The notes under the pieces were generated by a model. It worked only from the letters and a program-made list of their open reading frames with translations, made no database searches and was not told the origin of the DNA. Positions 19,856 through 28,815 of a stretch of 64,000 nt of DNA are shown piece by piece (position 1 is the stretch's first letter; every line of letters starts with the position of its first letter). The DNA lies in NCBI RefSeq assembly GCF_002939475.1, contig NZ_PKFQ01000001.1, positions 868,001 to 932,000 on the forward strand, written 5' to 3'. The DNA is from Streptomyces cinnamoneus (GTDB lineage: Bacteria > Actinomycetota > Actinomycetes > Streptomycetales > Streptomycetaceae). Position numbers and translations under genes: made by a program.

Positions 19856-22626
19856 CGGTTCAGCCGCCCGTTCCCCCGGGGCCCCGCGGCTCCGACGGGC
19901 AGCAGGCCGTCCGCCCCGGCGCCGTCGCGGGCCGGGGCGCGATGCGCGCCCAGCGTCGCCAGCACGGAGCGCGCCACGGTCTCGCCCTCCTCGTACCCGT
20001 GCGCCCGTGCCTCCCTGATGGCGTCGTCGAGCTCACGTACGGCGTCGCCCGTGCGGCCCCTGGCGGCCAGCACCTCGCCGTACAGGGTGCGCAGGACCAC
20101 GCGCCGGGGTGCCGCGGCGGGGGGTGCGGCGAGCGCCAGGCCGCGCGCGGCGTGGACCGCGGCCTCGGCGGAGGCGCCGACGGCCAGGAGGTGGTGCGTG
20201 AGGTGCTGGTGGGCGAGGGTCACGGTCTCGGTGAGACCGGCCCGCTCGGCCAGGGCGAGGGCCCGGACCAGCAGGTCGCGCGGGCGCTCCCGCTCGCCGT
20301 GCCGGGCGAGTGCGACGGCGAGGTTGATCCGGGCGACGGCTTCCCCGCCCGTGTCCCCCGCCCGGGCGGCGAGCTCGGGGGCGCACTCCAGCTGGACGAG
20401 GGCTTCCCGGGGCCTGCCCTCCTCGGCCAGCACCCAGCCCAGCAGTGCCCGTGCCCGGGACTGGGCGCCGAGGTCGCCGTCGTGTTCGGCGGAGACCAGG
20501 CCCTGCTCGAGCAGCGGCACCCAGCCGTCGCGGACCTGCCACACGATCAGGGGCCACTGGAGGAGGACCAGGCGCCAGGCGCGGTCGTGCAGGCCCGCCG
20601 CGGTGGCGGCCGCCACCGCGCCGCCCAACGTGCTCCGCTCGGCGGAGTACCAGGCGAGGGCGCTCGTACGGTCCGTGAACGTCCGGATCGCGGCGGAAGG
20701 CCGGACCCCCGGAGGCACCGTGCAGCACGGCTGGCTGCCGGGCTCCGCGGCGGCGCTCGCCGCGAGGAGCGTGTGGATCCAGTGGTCGAGGAGCCGCAGC
20801 AGCCCGCCGGAGTCGTGCCCGGGGGTCAGGGTGCGGGCGTAGAGGCGTACGAGGTCGTGCAGCACGTAGGACTGCGGACCGGTCTCGACGACCAGCTGGG
20901 CGTCGGCCAGCTGGTCCAGCGCGACGGCTGCCTGGCGGGGCGGGCAGTCGGCGAGCGCGGCGGCCGTGCAAACGTCGAGTGCGGCACCGGTGTGCGGCCC
21001 GAGACGGTGGAACATCCGCCGCGCCTGCTCGGGCAGGTGCTGGACACTGAGGCCGAGGGCGGCGGCGACCCCGGTGTCCCCGGCCTTCAGCAGGTCCAGC
21101 CTGTTCTGTTCGTCGGCGAGCTCACCCGCGAAGGCGGCCAGTCCGCGGTGCGGACCGGTGGCGAGACGGGCGGCGGCGACGCGCAGGGCGAGGGGCAGGC
21201 CGTCGCACAGCTCGGCGAGCCGTGCGGCCGCCTCGGGTTCGGCCTCGACCAGGTCCGCGCCGAGGACGGCGGTGAGCAGCACGGTGGACTGGGCGGTGGG
21301 CAGCTCGGTGAGCGGCACGGGACGGGCGGCGTCCGAGGCCACCAGTCCGCCCAGCCGGTCGCGGCTGGTGACGAGCGTGACGCAGTCCTCCCCGTCGGGC
21401 AGCAGGGGGCGGACCTGCTCGGAGTCGCGGGCGTTGTCCAGGACGACCAGCATCCTGCGTCCCGCGGTCAGCTCGCGGTAGCGGGCGCCCATCGCCTCGG
21501 GCGAACCGGGCATCCCCTCGGCCGGGACGCCGAGCGCCAGCAGGAACTCCCGGAGCACGGCGGTGGTCCCGCGGGCCGGGACGGGGCTGTAACCGCAGAG
21601 GTCGGCGAACAGCCGGCCGTCGGGGAAGTCCGCGTGGCGCCGGTGTGCCCAGTGCACGGCGAGCGCGGTCTTCCCGACACCGGCGCTGCCGGTGATCACC
21701 GCGAGGGCCGCGGGGACGCTCGACGTGGCCCGGTCGAGTGCCGCCAGCTCGTCCTCGCGCCCCGTGAAGCCCCGGGGGCGGCGCGGCAGGAGCTGCGGAG
21801 CGGGGCGGGCGGGGACGGCCGCGGCCGGTGCGACCGCTTCCTTCCGCTCCCGGGGCTCGCAGGACGCCGGGGTCCCCTCGGGGGCGTCGGCTCTCAGGAG
21901 AGCGGTGTACGCGCCGGTGAGCACCGCGCCGGGGTTGATGCCGAGCTGGTCGGCGAGCAGCCGCCGGGTGCGGTGGAACCAGTCGAGCGCGTCCGACTGG
22001 CGGCCCGCCCTGCTCAGGGCCAGCATCAGCGCGGCGATCAGCGACTCCCGCAGCGGGTGGGCGACGGCCTCGGTGCGCAGGACGGCCGCCGCCGCGTCGT
22101 CCTCGCCGAGCCGCCCGTGGGCACGGGCCAGTTCCTCCACGGCGGCGAGCCGCAGTTCCTCCAGGCCGTGGGCGGCGGTCTCGAGCAGCGGGCTCTGCAC
22201 GGTCCCGGCGAACGCGGGCCCCCGCCACAGTCCGAGGGCGGCCTGGAGCGTCGCCACGGCCTCGCGCGGCTCGTGCCGCACCCGGGCGCGCTGGAGCAAC
22301 TCCTCGAAGCGGTGGGCGTCGAGCAGGGCCTCGGGCAGCCGCAGGAGGTAGGCCGGTCCCTGGGTGACGAGTTCGACGCCGTGGGCCGGCGCCCCGTGGT
22401 CGGCGAACAGCGCGCGCAGCCGTGAGACGTGGCCCTGCAGCACGGTCCGGGAGTGGCGGGGCGGCTCCTCGTCCCACAGCGCCTCGGTCAGCCGGTCGAC
22501 GGGCACGGCCGCGTTGGGGTGCAGCAGCAACATGGCAAGGAGGCTGCGGCGCTTGGCGGGTCCGAGCGGGAGGGCTTCTCCGCGCTCCGTCACCACGGCG
22601 ACCGTTCCCAACACGCGGAACTCCAT
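19852..22626 (-). CDS. Large SARP/AfsR-type transcriptional regulator (SARP1)
   Basis: A 924-residue activator read from ATG 22626 (MEFRVLG); in-frame starts up to 22692 add residues before the conserved fold. Residues 1-90 are the OmpR-like winged helix (LGPAKRRSLLAMLLLHPNAAVPVDRLTEALW), followed by a bacterial transcriptional activation domain to about 250. An NB-ARC/STAND ATPase has Walker A ITGSAGVGKTALAV near 312 and RMLVVLDNARD near 395. A helical TPR-like region fills the C-terminal half. It is divergent from the NRPS operon, and phased heptamer repeats lie between them, so it is a likely pathway activator. I saw no TTA codon in it. Its stop codon is in a MITE-like element end. Confidence 0.92.
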   Translation of the reverse strand: MEFRVLGTVAVVTERGEALPLGPAKRRSLLAMLLLHPNAAVPVDRLTEALWDEEPPRHSRTVLQGHVSRLRALFADHGAPAHGVELVTQGPAYLLRLPEALLDAHRFEELLQRARVRHEPREAVATLQAALGLWRGPAFAGTVQSPLLETAAHGLEELRLAAVEELARAHGRLGEDDAAAAVLRTEAVAHPLRESLIAALMLALSRAGRQSDALDWFHRTRRLLADQLGINPGAVLTGAYTALLRADAPEGTPASCEPRERKEAVAPAAAVPARPAPQLLPRRPRGFTGREDELAALDRATSSVPAALAVITGSAGVGKTALAVHWAHRRHADFPDGRLFADLCGYSPVPARGTTAVLREFLLALGVPAEGMPGSPEAMGARYRELTAGRRMLVVLDNARDSEQVRPLLPDGEDCVTLVTSRDRLGGLVASDAARPVPLTELPTAQSTVLLTAVLGADLVEAEPEAAARLAELCDGLPLALRVAAARLATGPHRGLAAFAGELADEQNRLDLLKAGDTGVAAALGLSVQHLPEQARRMFHRLGPHTGAALDVCTAAALADCPPRQAAVALDQLADAQLVVETGPQSYVLHDLVRLYARTLTPGHDSGGLLRLLDHWIHTLLAASAAAEPGSQPCCTVPPGVRPSAAIRTFTDRTSALAWYSAERSTLGGAVAAATAAGLHDRAWRLVLLQWPLIVWQVRDGWVPLLEQGLVSAEHDGDLGAQSRARALLGWVLAEEGRPREALVQLECAPELAARAGDTGGEAVARINLAVALARHGERERPRDLLVRALALAERAGLTETVTLAHQHLTHHLLAVGASAEAAVHAARGLALAAPPAAAPRRVVLRTLYGEVLAARGRTGDAVRELDDAIREARAHGYEEGETVARSVLATLGAHRAPARDGAGADGLLPVGAAGPRGNGRLNR

Positions 22627-22764
22627 GCGGGCCCCATCCCTGTCCATACGTTCGGCCTTCGGCCGAGGATACGTCGGGCCATACCGGGACATGACCGTTG
22701 CCCCGCGGGAGCGGCACCCCTGGCGGCGGCCCCTTGCGTTTCCGCCAGCGGGACCGGCAAGCCG

Positions 22765-22803
22765 CCGTTAGTCGTCGTTAGCCGGCCGTTAGAAGCCCGT
22801 TGG
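22765..22803 (+). promoter_or_regulatory. Candidate SARP operator: four phased heptamers
   Basis: CCGTTAG (22765), TCGTTAG (22775), CCGTTAG (22786) and CCGTTGG (22797) recur every 10-11 bp, the layout known for SARP binding sites. The site lies 139 bp before SARP1 and about 370 bp before the exporter gene. Confidence 0.72.
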
Positions 22804-23067
22804 CGGCCGGTGAGACGCTCTTCGGGCCGAGGGATCCACGGAACGTCCCGTGACACACGGGTGAGCGGATCCAGCACCCAAGCCGGCGCAACGACCTGGA
22901 AGGAAGTCGGCGATGAGCCGTCGCGACAACTCCTGCCCCGCTCGCCACGGTACGACGCCGTGCCCGGAGGCCGGCGACCGGGCCCGGCCCCTTGGGGGGC
23001 CGTTCCGAAGGGCCCACCCCCGTTCCGGGTGGAGCCGGAAGACGGGCTCTACGCCCGTAGATGCGAT

Positions 23068-23086
23068 GTTGACCGGCCGTTGACCG
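23068..23086 (+). promoter_or_regulatory. Candidate promoter-proximal SARP site for the NRPS operon
   Basis: GTTGACCG occurs twice exactly 11 bp apart (23068 and 23079). A possible -10 hexamer CAGCAT begins at 23095, 8 bp after the second repeat, the usual SARP geometry. The exporter gene starts at 23169. Confidence 0.62.
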
Positions 23087-23168
23087 CCCTCATGCAGCAT
23101 GAGCCGTGCCGATCCGGGGCCGTGACCACCCCTCAGCCCTGTGGCCTTGCTCAAGGAGTTACCGTCGC

Positions 23169-24461
23169 ATGACTGATGATTCCCAGCCCTCCCGTCGACG
23201 AGGGGGGACCGTAGCGGGCGGCCTGTTACGCCGCCACCACGACTTCCGGCTGCTGTGGGCCGGCGAGACCGCCCGGGCGTTCGGAGCCTCCGTCACGGGC
23301 CTCGTGCTCCCCCTCGTCGCCGTGTCCACCCTGCACGCCGACACCTTCCTCGTGAGCCTCATCAACGCGGCCACCTGGGTGCCCTGGCTGGTCATCGGCC
23401 TCCCGGCGGGGGCCTGGGTGGACCGCATACGGCGCAGACCGGTCATGCTGGCCTCCGACGCGGTGTGCTGCGTGCTCTTCGCGAGCATCCCCCTGGCGGC
23501 CTGGGCCGGGTGGCTGAGCACGGCCCAGCTGATGGTCGTCGCCCTGCTCACCGGCACCGCCGCCGTCTTCTTCCACACCGCATACGTCGCCTACCTCCCC
23601 ACGCTCCTGGCGCCGGAGGACCAAGCCGAGGGCAACGCGAAGCTCCACGGCAGCGACTCGGCCGCGGGACTCGTCGGAATCGGCTCGGGCGGCCTCGTCG
23701 CGCAGCTCTTCGGAGTCGCCAACGGCCTGCTGGCCAACACCACGACGTTCCTCGTCTCCTTCGTGTGCGTCGCGCGCATCAGACACCGCGAGCCCCCGCC
23801 CGAGCCCGTCGAGCGCGCCCGCGGCGCACTGGCCCGCGAGATCGGCGAAGGGCTCAGGATGGTCGCGTCCGACCCCTACCTGCGCTCGTTCACCCTGTTC
23901 GGCGCCACCGCCAACCTCGTGCTGACCGCCTACCAGTCGATAGCCGTCGTGTTCCTCTTCCAGGACGTCGGGGTGTCCTCCGGGATGATCGGCGTCATGG
24001 GCACGATCGGTGGCCTCGGCAGCGTCCTCGGCGCCCTCGTGGTGCGCCGCACGGCCGACCGGCTCGGCTCCGGCCGGGCCCTCCTCCTCTTCGAAATGGG
24101 CCTCCTCCTCTTCGCCCCCCTCATGGCGTTCACCAGCCCCGGACCCGGACTCCTGCTGTACGTCGCCGGCAGCGCGGCCGTGGGCACGGGCGTGGTGGCG
24201 GGGAACATCATCAAGGCCGGTTTCCTACAGCGCTACTGCCCGTCCCACGCACTCGGCCGGATCTCGGCGAGTTCGGCGTTCCTCAACTTCGGGGCCATGC
24301 CGCTCGGCGCCCTGCTCGGCGGCGCCCTGGGCACCGCCATCGGCCTCCGCCCCGCGTTCCTGGCCCTCACCCTCCTGCTGCCGCTGAGCACGCTCATCCT
24401 CTTCTTCTCGCCCGTCCGGGCCCAGCGCGAGCTGCCCGAACGGGCCCTCCAGACCGCCTGA
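23169..24461 (+). CDS. MFS exporter (EntS-like) with a TTA codon
   Basis: A 430-residue major facilitator of the EntS/MFS_3 type with about 12 membrane segments; it probably exports the NRPS product. I chose ATG 23169 because AAGGAG lies 10 bp upstream; a start at 23106 is possible but has no such site. The intracellular-loop motif [13 protein letters not shown] after TM2 fits MFS motif A. Codon 20 (23226-23228) is TTA, which needs the bldA tRNA in Streptomyces, so export and perhaps the downstream genes would be limited to late growth. It is the first gene of the NRPS operon, 180 bp before the dioxygenase gene. Confidence 0.92.
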   Translation: MTDDSQPSRRRGGTVAGGLLRRHHDFRLLWAGETARAFGASVTGLVLPLVAVSTLHADTFLVSLINAATWVPWLVIGLPAGAWVDRIRRRPVMLASDAVCCVLFASIPLAAWAGWLSTAQLMVVALLTGTAAVFFHTAYVAYLPTLLAPEDQAEGNAKLHGSDSAAGLVGIGSGGLVAQLFGVANGLLANTTTFLVSFVCVARIRHREPPPEPVERARGALAREIGEGLRMVASDPYLRSFTLFGATANLVLTAYQSIAVVFLFQDVGVSSGMIGVMGTIGGLGSVLGALVVRRTADRLGSGRALLLFEMGLLLFAPLMAFTSPGPGLLLYVAGSAAVGTGVVAGNIIKAGFLQRYCPSHALGRISASSAFLNFGAMPLGALLGGALGTAIGLRPAFLALTLLLPLSTLILFFSPVRAQRELPERALQTA

Positions 24462-24641
24462 CGGTCCCCGGACCGCAAGGCGACACGTCCCCGCCGACGC
24501 GGAGGCGCCACCCCACACGCGCCCCCGCCGACCGGGAGGCGCCACACCGACACGCGCCGGACCACGGCCGGGCGAACCGCCCCGGGCCCGCGCCGCGCAC
24601 TGCCCGAAAGCCGTCGACCTCCCAGGAAGGGGCGTTGAACG

Positions 24642-25679
24642 ATGACAACTCCCACCGAACCCCCCAGCACCGCGCGGCCGGAATGGGAGCTTGCCGAAGG
24701 CAAGCCCGCGACCATGCTCGTCCCGCGCTTCGACACGATCACCGACGCCTGCGCCTGGCTCGCCTCGGTGGAGTCCGAACTGCGGTCCGCGCTCCACGAA
24801 CACGGCGCGGTCTACCTCCGGGGCCTGCCCCTGACCGGCGTCGAGGACTTCGCCCGCGTACGGGACGTCCTGCTGCCCCGTCGGACGCCCTACCGGGAGA
24901 AGGCCACGCCGCGCAGCAGCTTCGGCAACGACGTCTACTCCTCCACGGACCTGCCGCCGGCCCAGGCGATCCGGATGCACAACGAGAACAGCTACACCCT
25001 GACCTTCCCCGGACTGCTGATGTTCGCCTGCCTGACCGCCCCGGAGGAGGGCGGGGCCACCCCGGTCGCCGACGTCCGCGAGGTGCTGCGCCGCGTGCCC
25101 GCCGAGCTCGTCGCCCGCATGCGCGCCATGGGCTGGGTGCTGAAGCGGCACTACTCGGAGCACATATCCGTGAGCTGGCAGAACGCCTTCGCCACCGAGC
25201 GCCACTCCGACGTCGAGAAGTACTGCGCCGACAACCTCATCGGATGGGAGTGGTCCGACGACGGCGACCTCAAGACCAGCCAGCTGCGCCCCGGCATCAT
25301 CAGGCACCCGAAGACGGGAGCCGAAGTGTGGTTCAACCACCTCGCGTTCTGGAGCTCGTGGTCGTTGGACGAGGAGCTCCGCGAGACCCTCGTCGACGAG
25401 TTCGGGGCGGACGGCCTGCCCTTCGAGACCGGCTTCGGGGACGACCTGCCGTTCACCCGGCAGGAACTCGACTCCATCAACGCGGCCTACGAGGCGGCGA
25501 CGGTCCGCCGGGCCTGGCAGGTCGGCGACCTGATGCTCGTGGACAACATCCTCACCAGCCACGGCCGGGACCCCTTCCGCGGCGACCGGAAGATCGTCGT
25601 CGCCATGGGGGACCCGGTCGAACTGATCGACTGCCTCCCGACGGTGGCCCCCGCGGGCCGGACGGAGCAGACCGCATGA
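24642..25679 (+). CDS. TauD/SyrP-type Fe(II)/2-oxoglutarate dioxygenase
   Basis: A 345-residue non-heme iron oxygenase. The facial triad reads His113 and Glu115 in MHNENSY, and His307 in [12 protein letters not shown], with Arg316 placed to bind 2-oxoglutarate. An HxE rather than HxD triad and the RxFKxGND-like region ([10 protein letters not shown]) match SyrP-like enzymes, known to hydroxylate amino acids held on carrier proteins, and their AmbC/AmbD relatives. It starts at ATG 24642 behind AGGAAGGGG. Its TGA overlaps the ATG of the A-T didomain gene, so the two are coupled and the carrier-bound Gln/Glu of that protein is the likely substrate, for beta-hydroxylation. The substrate assignment is inference. 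Confidence 0.88.
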   Translation: MTTPTEPPSTARPEWELAEGKPATMLVPRFDTITDACAWLASVESELRSALHEHGAVYLRGLPLTGVEDFARVRDVLLPRRTPYREKATPRSSFGNDVYSSTDLPPAQAIRMHNENSYTLTFPGLLMFACLTAPEEGGATPVADVREVLRRVPAELVARMRAMGWVLKRHYSEHISVSWQNAFATERHSDVEKYCADNLIGWEWSDDGDLKTSQLRPGIIRHPKTGAEVWFNHLAFWSSWSLDEELRETLVDEFGADGLPFETGFGDDLPFTRQELDSINAAYEAATVRRAWQVGDLMLVDNILTSHGRDPFRGDRKIVVAMGDPVELIDCLPTVAPAGRTEQTA

Positions 25680-27469
25680 GCGCCCCGGTCCCCGCCTCGG
25701 ACACCGCGCCGCCGCGCGACCCGATGGCCCGCTTCCACCAGGTGGTGGCGGCCGCGCCGGACCGTGTGGCCGTCCTGGACGACAGCCGGCGCCTCACCTT
25801 CGCCGAGCTCGACCGGCGCACCGCCCGCGCGGCCGCCCTGCTCACCGCCCGCGGCCTGGGACGCGGCGCCCTGGTCGGCGTCAGCCTGCCCCGGGGAGCG
25901 GACCTCCTGGTGGCGCTCCTGGCGGTCTGGCGGGCCGGCGCCGCGTACGTACCGCTCGACCCGGCGTACCCCCTGGACCGGCTCGTCCACATGGTGCGGC
26001 ACGCGAACGTCACGACCGTGCTGACCGACGCCGGCAGCGACGTCACCTGGCCCGCCGGCGTCCACGCCCTCGCGCTGGACGAGGCAGCCGGCACGGCCGG
26101 CGGCGACGGACCGGCGGAGGTCACGGCCGGCCCCCTCGACCCCGCCTACGTCGTCTTCACGTCCGGCTCGACCGGGGTCCCCAAGGGCGTGCGGGCCACC
26201 CGCGGCGGCGTGGCCGCCCTGATGGCCGGCATGGAGGAGGCGGGCGTCTACGCCGACCGGCCCCGCACCGTCGCCTGGAACGCCAGCATGTCCTTCGACG
26301 CCTCGGTCCAGCAGTGGGCGCGGATCTGCCGGGGCGACACCCTCGTCACCCTCGGCGAGAGCCGGCGCACGGACCCCGCGCGGTTGCGGGAGCTGCTGGA
26401 CGAACACCGGGTGGACGACCTGGACCTGACCCCCTCGCACTGGGACCTGCTGCGCGAGACCCTGCTCGCGCCCCCCGCCGACGGGCGCAGGCTCCGCCTC
26501 TTCATGGGCGGCGAACCCGTACCGGACGCCATGTGGCGGGAGCTGGGCGAGGCACGCGCCCGGGGAGGCCTCGAAGCGGTCAACCTGTACGGTCCCACCG
26601 AATGCACCGTCGACGCCACGGCGGCCTGGATCGACGGGCCGGCCCCGCACATCGGCCGCCCCCTGCCGGGCGTCGTCGCCCAGGTCCTCGACGGCTCGCT
26701 CAGGCCCGTGCCGGACGGCGAAGCGGGCGAACTCTACCTGGCGGGCCCGCAGCTGGCCGACGGCTACGTCGGCCAGCCCGCTCTGACGGCCCAGCGGTTC
26801 GTCGCCGACCCCTTCGCCACGGGGCGGCGCATGTACCGCACCGGCGACAAGGTACGCGCCCTCCCCGACGGCACCCTCGCCTATCTCGGCCGCACCGACC
26901 GGCAGATCAAGATCCGCGGCCACCGGGTCGAGCTCGGCGAGATCGAAGCGGCCCTGACCGGCCACCCCGACGTCCGTGCCGCCGCGGTCACCCTCCACCA
27001 CGGCGCGGAGTCCGGCGACCAGTTGATCGCCTACTACGTCCCCGGCCAGGAAGCGGCTCCCGGACAGGACGGGCTGCGCGACCACCTGGCCGGCACCCTG
27101 CCGCCCTACATGCTCCCTTCGGCCTACGTCGAACTCGCCGCCATGCCGCTCACCGTGAACGGCAAGACCGACACCCGGGCCCTGCCGGATCCCGCCGAGG
27201 CCCTGGCCGCCGAGGCACGACAGGACGCGGGGGCCGCTCCGGAAGGCGAACTGGAGATCCTCATCGCCGGGGTCTGGGGCGAGGTCCTCGGACGCGACCG
27301 CATCCGCGCCGACGACGACTTCTTCGCCCTCGGCGGGCACTCGCTCCTCGCCCTGCGGGTCATCGCCCGGCTCAAGAAGCAGCTCGGCCTCGTCATGCCC
27401 GTCAAGGAGGTCTACCAGCACCCCCGGCTGCGCAGCCTGGCCGAGCGCGTCTCGGCCCTCAGCGGCTGA
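25676..27469 (+). CDS. Free-standing NRPS A-T didomain, glutamine-like specificity
   Basis: A 597-residue protein starting at ATG 25676, overlapping the previous stop (ATGA). The adenylation domain (residues about 15-505) has [26 protein letters not shown] and the A10 Lys ([10 protein letters not shown]). The carrier domain has Ser in [16 protein letters not shown] near residue 563. By alignment to GrsA I read the pocket as D-A-Q-D-F-G-L-V-D-K, close to the published glutamine code DAQDLGVVDK. With no condensation domain, it must load an amino acid for modification on the carrier or for transfer to another protein. The big NRPS has a module lacking an A domain, which this protein could serve. 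Specificity is inferred by eye. Confidence 0.93.
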   Translation: MSAPVPASDTAPPRDPMARFHQVVAAAPDRVAVLDDSRRLTFAELDRRTARAAALLTARGLGRGALVGVSLPRGADLLVALLAVWRAGAAYVPLDPAYPLDRLVHMVRHANVTTVLTDAGSDVTWPAGVHALALDEAAGTAGGDGPAEVTAGPLDPAYVVFTSGSTGVPKGVRATRGGVAALMAGMEEAGVYADRPRTVAWNASMSFDASVQQWARICRGDTLVTLGESRRTDPARLRELLDEHRVDDLDLTPSHWDLLRETLLAPPADGRRLRLFMGGEPVPDAMWRELGEARARGGLEAVNLYGPTECTVDATAAWIDGPAPHIGRPLPGVVAQVLDGSLRPVPDGEAGELYLAGPQLADGYVGQPALTAQRFVADPFATGRRMYRTGDKVRALPDGTLAYLGRTDRQIKIRGHRVELGEIEAALTGHPDVRAAAVTLHHGAESGDQLIAYYVPGQEAAPGQDGLRDHLAGTLPPYMLPSAYVELAAMPLTVNGKTDTRALPDPAEALAAEARQDAGAAPEGELEILIAGVWGEVLGRDRIRADDDFFALGGHSLLALRVIARLKKQLGLVMPVKEVYQHPRLRSLAERVSALSG

Positions 27470-27556
27470 CGGCCGCCGCCCGGGACCCCGGCCCGGGCCC
27501 TGTCCCCCACCGCCCCCCACGATGCTCACCGCACTCAGAGTGCCGAAAGGGCCACC

Positions 27557-28327
27557 GTGAACGCCAACCAAGACACCAAAGTAATCCGCATCCACACCCC
27601 GCAGGACGCCAAGCGGACGCTCATCTGCCTCGGCTTCTGCGGCGGCGGAACGGCGGCGTACCACCAGTGGAACGAGTCCCTGCCGCCGCGCACCGCGCTG
27701 GCAGCCGTCTGCTACCCGGGCCGTGAAGGCCGCTTCCTGGAGGACTGCGCCACCGACTGGGACGAACTCGCCGACGACGCCACCGCCACCGTGCTGTCCG
27801 CCATCGACCGGCCGTACGTCCTCTTCGGCCACAGCATGGGCGGCTGGATGGCCTTCGAGGTCGCCACGAGGATCGAGCGCGGCGGGGCCCAGGGACCCGA
27901 GGCCCTGGTCGTCTCCTCCTGCAACGCCCCCGACCGCGGCCTCACCGAGCGTGACATGTTCCCGGCCCAGCACCAGTCGGACACCGAGCTGATGACGTGG
28001 ATGACGAGCCACGGGCTCATGCCCGAGCACGTCGTGGGCGATCCCGACCTGGAGGGCATGGCCCTGGAGCTGATGCGCGCGGACATCAAGGTCCGGGACA
28101 GCTTCCACTACACGCCCGGCGCCAAGGTCCGGGCCGCCCTCCAGATGCTCTCCGCCGCCGACGACCCCGTCATCGAGAGCGACGCCGGCGAGCAGTGGCG
28201 CGGCGTGGCACAAGGCGATTTCCGCCACGACGTGCTGCCCGGCGGCCACTTCTACACCCCCGAGACGTGGCGCCGGCTCCCCACCCACATCGCGGCCCTC
28301 AACGCCTCCGCCGGAGTGGCGGCATGA
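27557..28327 (+). CDS. Type II thioesterase
   Basis: A 256-residue alpha/beta-hydrolase starting at GTG 27557. The oxyanion region GFCGGGTAAYHQW, nucleophile Ser93 in GHSMGG, and a C-terminal His (PGGHFYTPETW) fit external NRPS thioesterases. Most such enzymes clear misloaded carriers; some release a finished amino acid from an A-T didomain. The gene lies between the A-T didomain gene and glmS, and its TGA overlaps the ATG of glmS. The nucleophile is Ser, not the Cys of SyrC-type aminoacyl shuttles, so hydrolysis is the simpler reading. Confidence 0.9.
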   Translation: MNANQDTKVIRIHTPQDAKRTLICLGFCGGGTAAYHQWNESLPPRTALAAVCYPGREGRFLEDCATDWDELADDATATVLSAIDRPYVLFGHSMGGWMAFEVATRIERGGAQGPEALVVSSCNAPDRGLTERDMFPAQHQSDTELMTWMTSHGLMPEHVVGDPDLEGMALELMRADIKVRDSFHYTPGAKVRAALQMLSAADDPVIESDAGEQWRGVAQGDFRHDVLPGGHFYTPETWRRLPTHIAALNASAGVAA

Positions 28328-28815
28328 CCCCGGCCGGCGGCCTCGACGTCGTCGTCAGCGGCACCGAGTCCGACTCCCACACATGGAACCTGGTCTATCT
28401 CCAGCTGCTCCTGGAGGACTGGGGCCACCGCGTGGAGAACGCCGGCCCCTGCATCGGGGGCGCGGACCTGGTGACGAGGTACGCCTACCGGGCCCCCGAC
28501 CTGCTCGTGCTCAGCAGTGTCAACGGCCACGGCGAGAGCGACGGGCTGCGGGCCATCGCCGCCCTGCGCACCGCACCGGAACTCGCCGCCACACCCATCG
28601 TGATCGGCGGGAAGCTGGGCACCCGCGGCGTCACCGCGGACGGTGCCCACGGCGGCGGTGCCGAGCAGGTCACGCGGCGGCTCCTCGCCGCCGGCTTCTC
28701 CGCCGTCTTCCTCGACCCCGTCGACCTCCAGGGCTTCCAGGACTTCGTCCGCGCGGTGGCCGGTCACCGCGCCCGTACGAACCGCGGGGTCCTGGCGACG
28801 AGCCCGGCGCGGTGA
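28324..28815 (+). CDS. glmS: Glutamate mutase small, B12-binding subunit
   Basis: A 163-residue cobalamin-binding (Rossmann) subunit of methylaspartate mutase. With the large subunit it rearranges L-glutamate to (2S,3S)-3-methylaspartate using adenosylcobalamin. The lower-ligand motif is Asp17-Ser-His19-Thr-Trp-Asn22, that is DxHxxN instead of the clostridial DxHxxG; His19 is the expected cobalt ligand. Further contacts are LSSVNGHGE and IVIGGKLG. It starts at ATG 28324 inside the thioesterase stop codon and ends over the GTG of glmE, so translation is coupled. Its presence in an NRPS operon implies a 3-methylaspartate-derived building block. Confidence 0.92.
   Translation: MTPAGGLDVVVSGTESDSHTWNLVYLQLLLEDWGHRVENAGPCIGGADLVTRYAYRAPDLLVLSSVNGHGESDGLRAIAALRTAPELAATPIVIGGKLGTRGVTADGAHGGGAEQVTRRLLAAGFSAVFLDPVDLQGFQDFVRAVAGHRARTNRGVLATSPAR

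Noticed and set aside
24490..24600. Imperfect repeats (GGAGGCGCCAC...CACGCGCC) before the dioxygenase gene
   Set aside because: Two short GC-rich copies in a 180-bp gap are too weak to separate from base composition.
23255..25675. Open frame running through the exporter and dioxygenase genes into the A-T didomain gene
   Set aside because: Only the part from ATG 25676 has protein-like sequence; upstream it is a shifted reading of two genes with clear motifs.
27557..28327. Thioesterase considered as a SyrC/CmaE-type aminoacyl shuttle
   Set aside because: The nucleophile is Ser in GHSMGG rather than the Cys of known shuttles, so I kept the type II thioesterase call.
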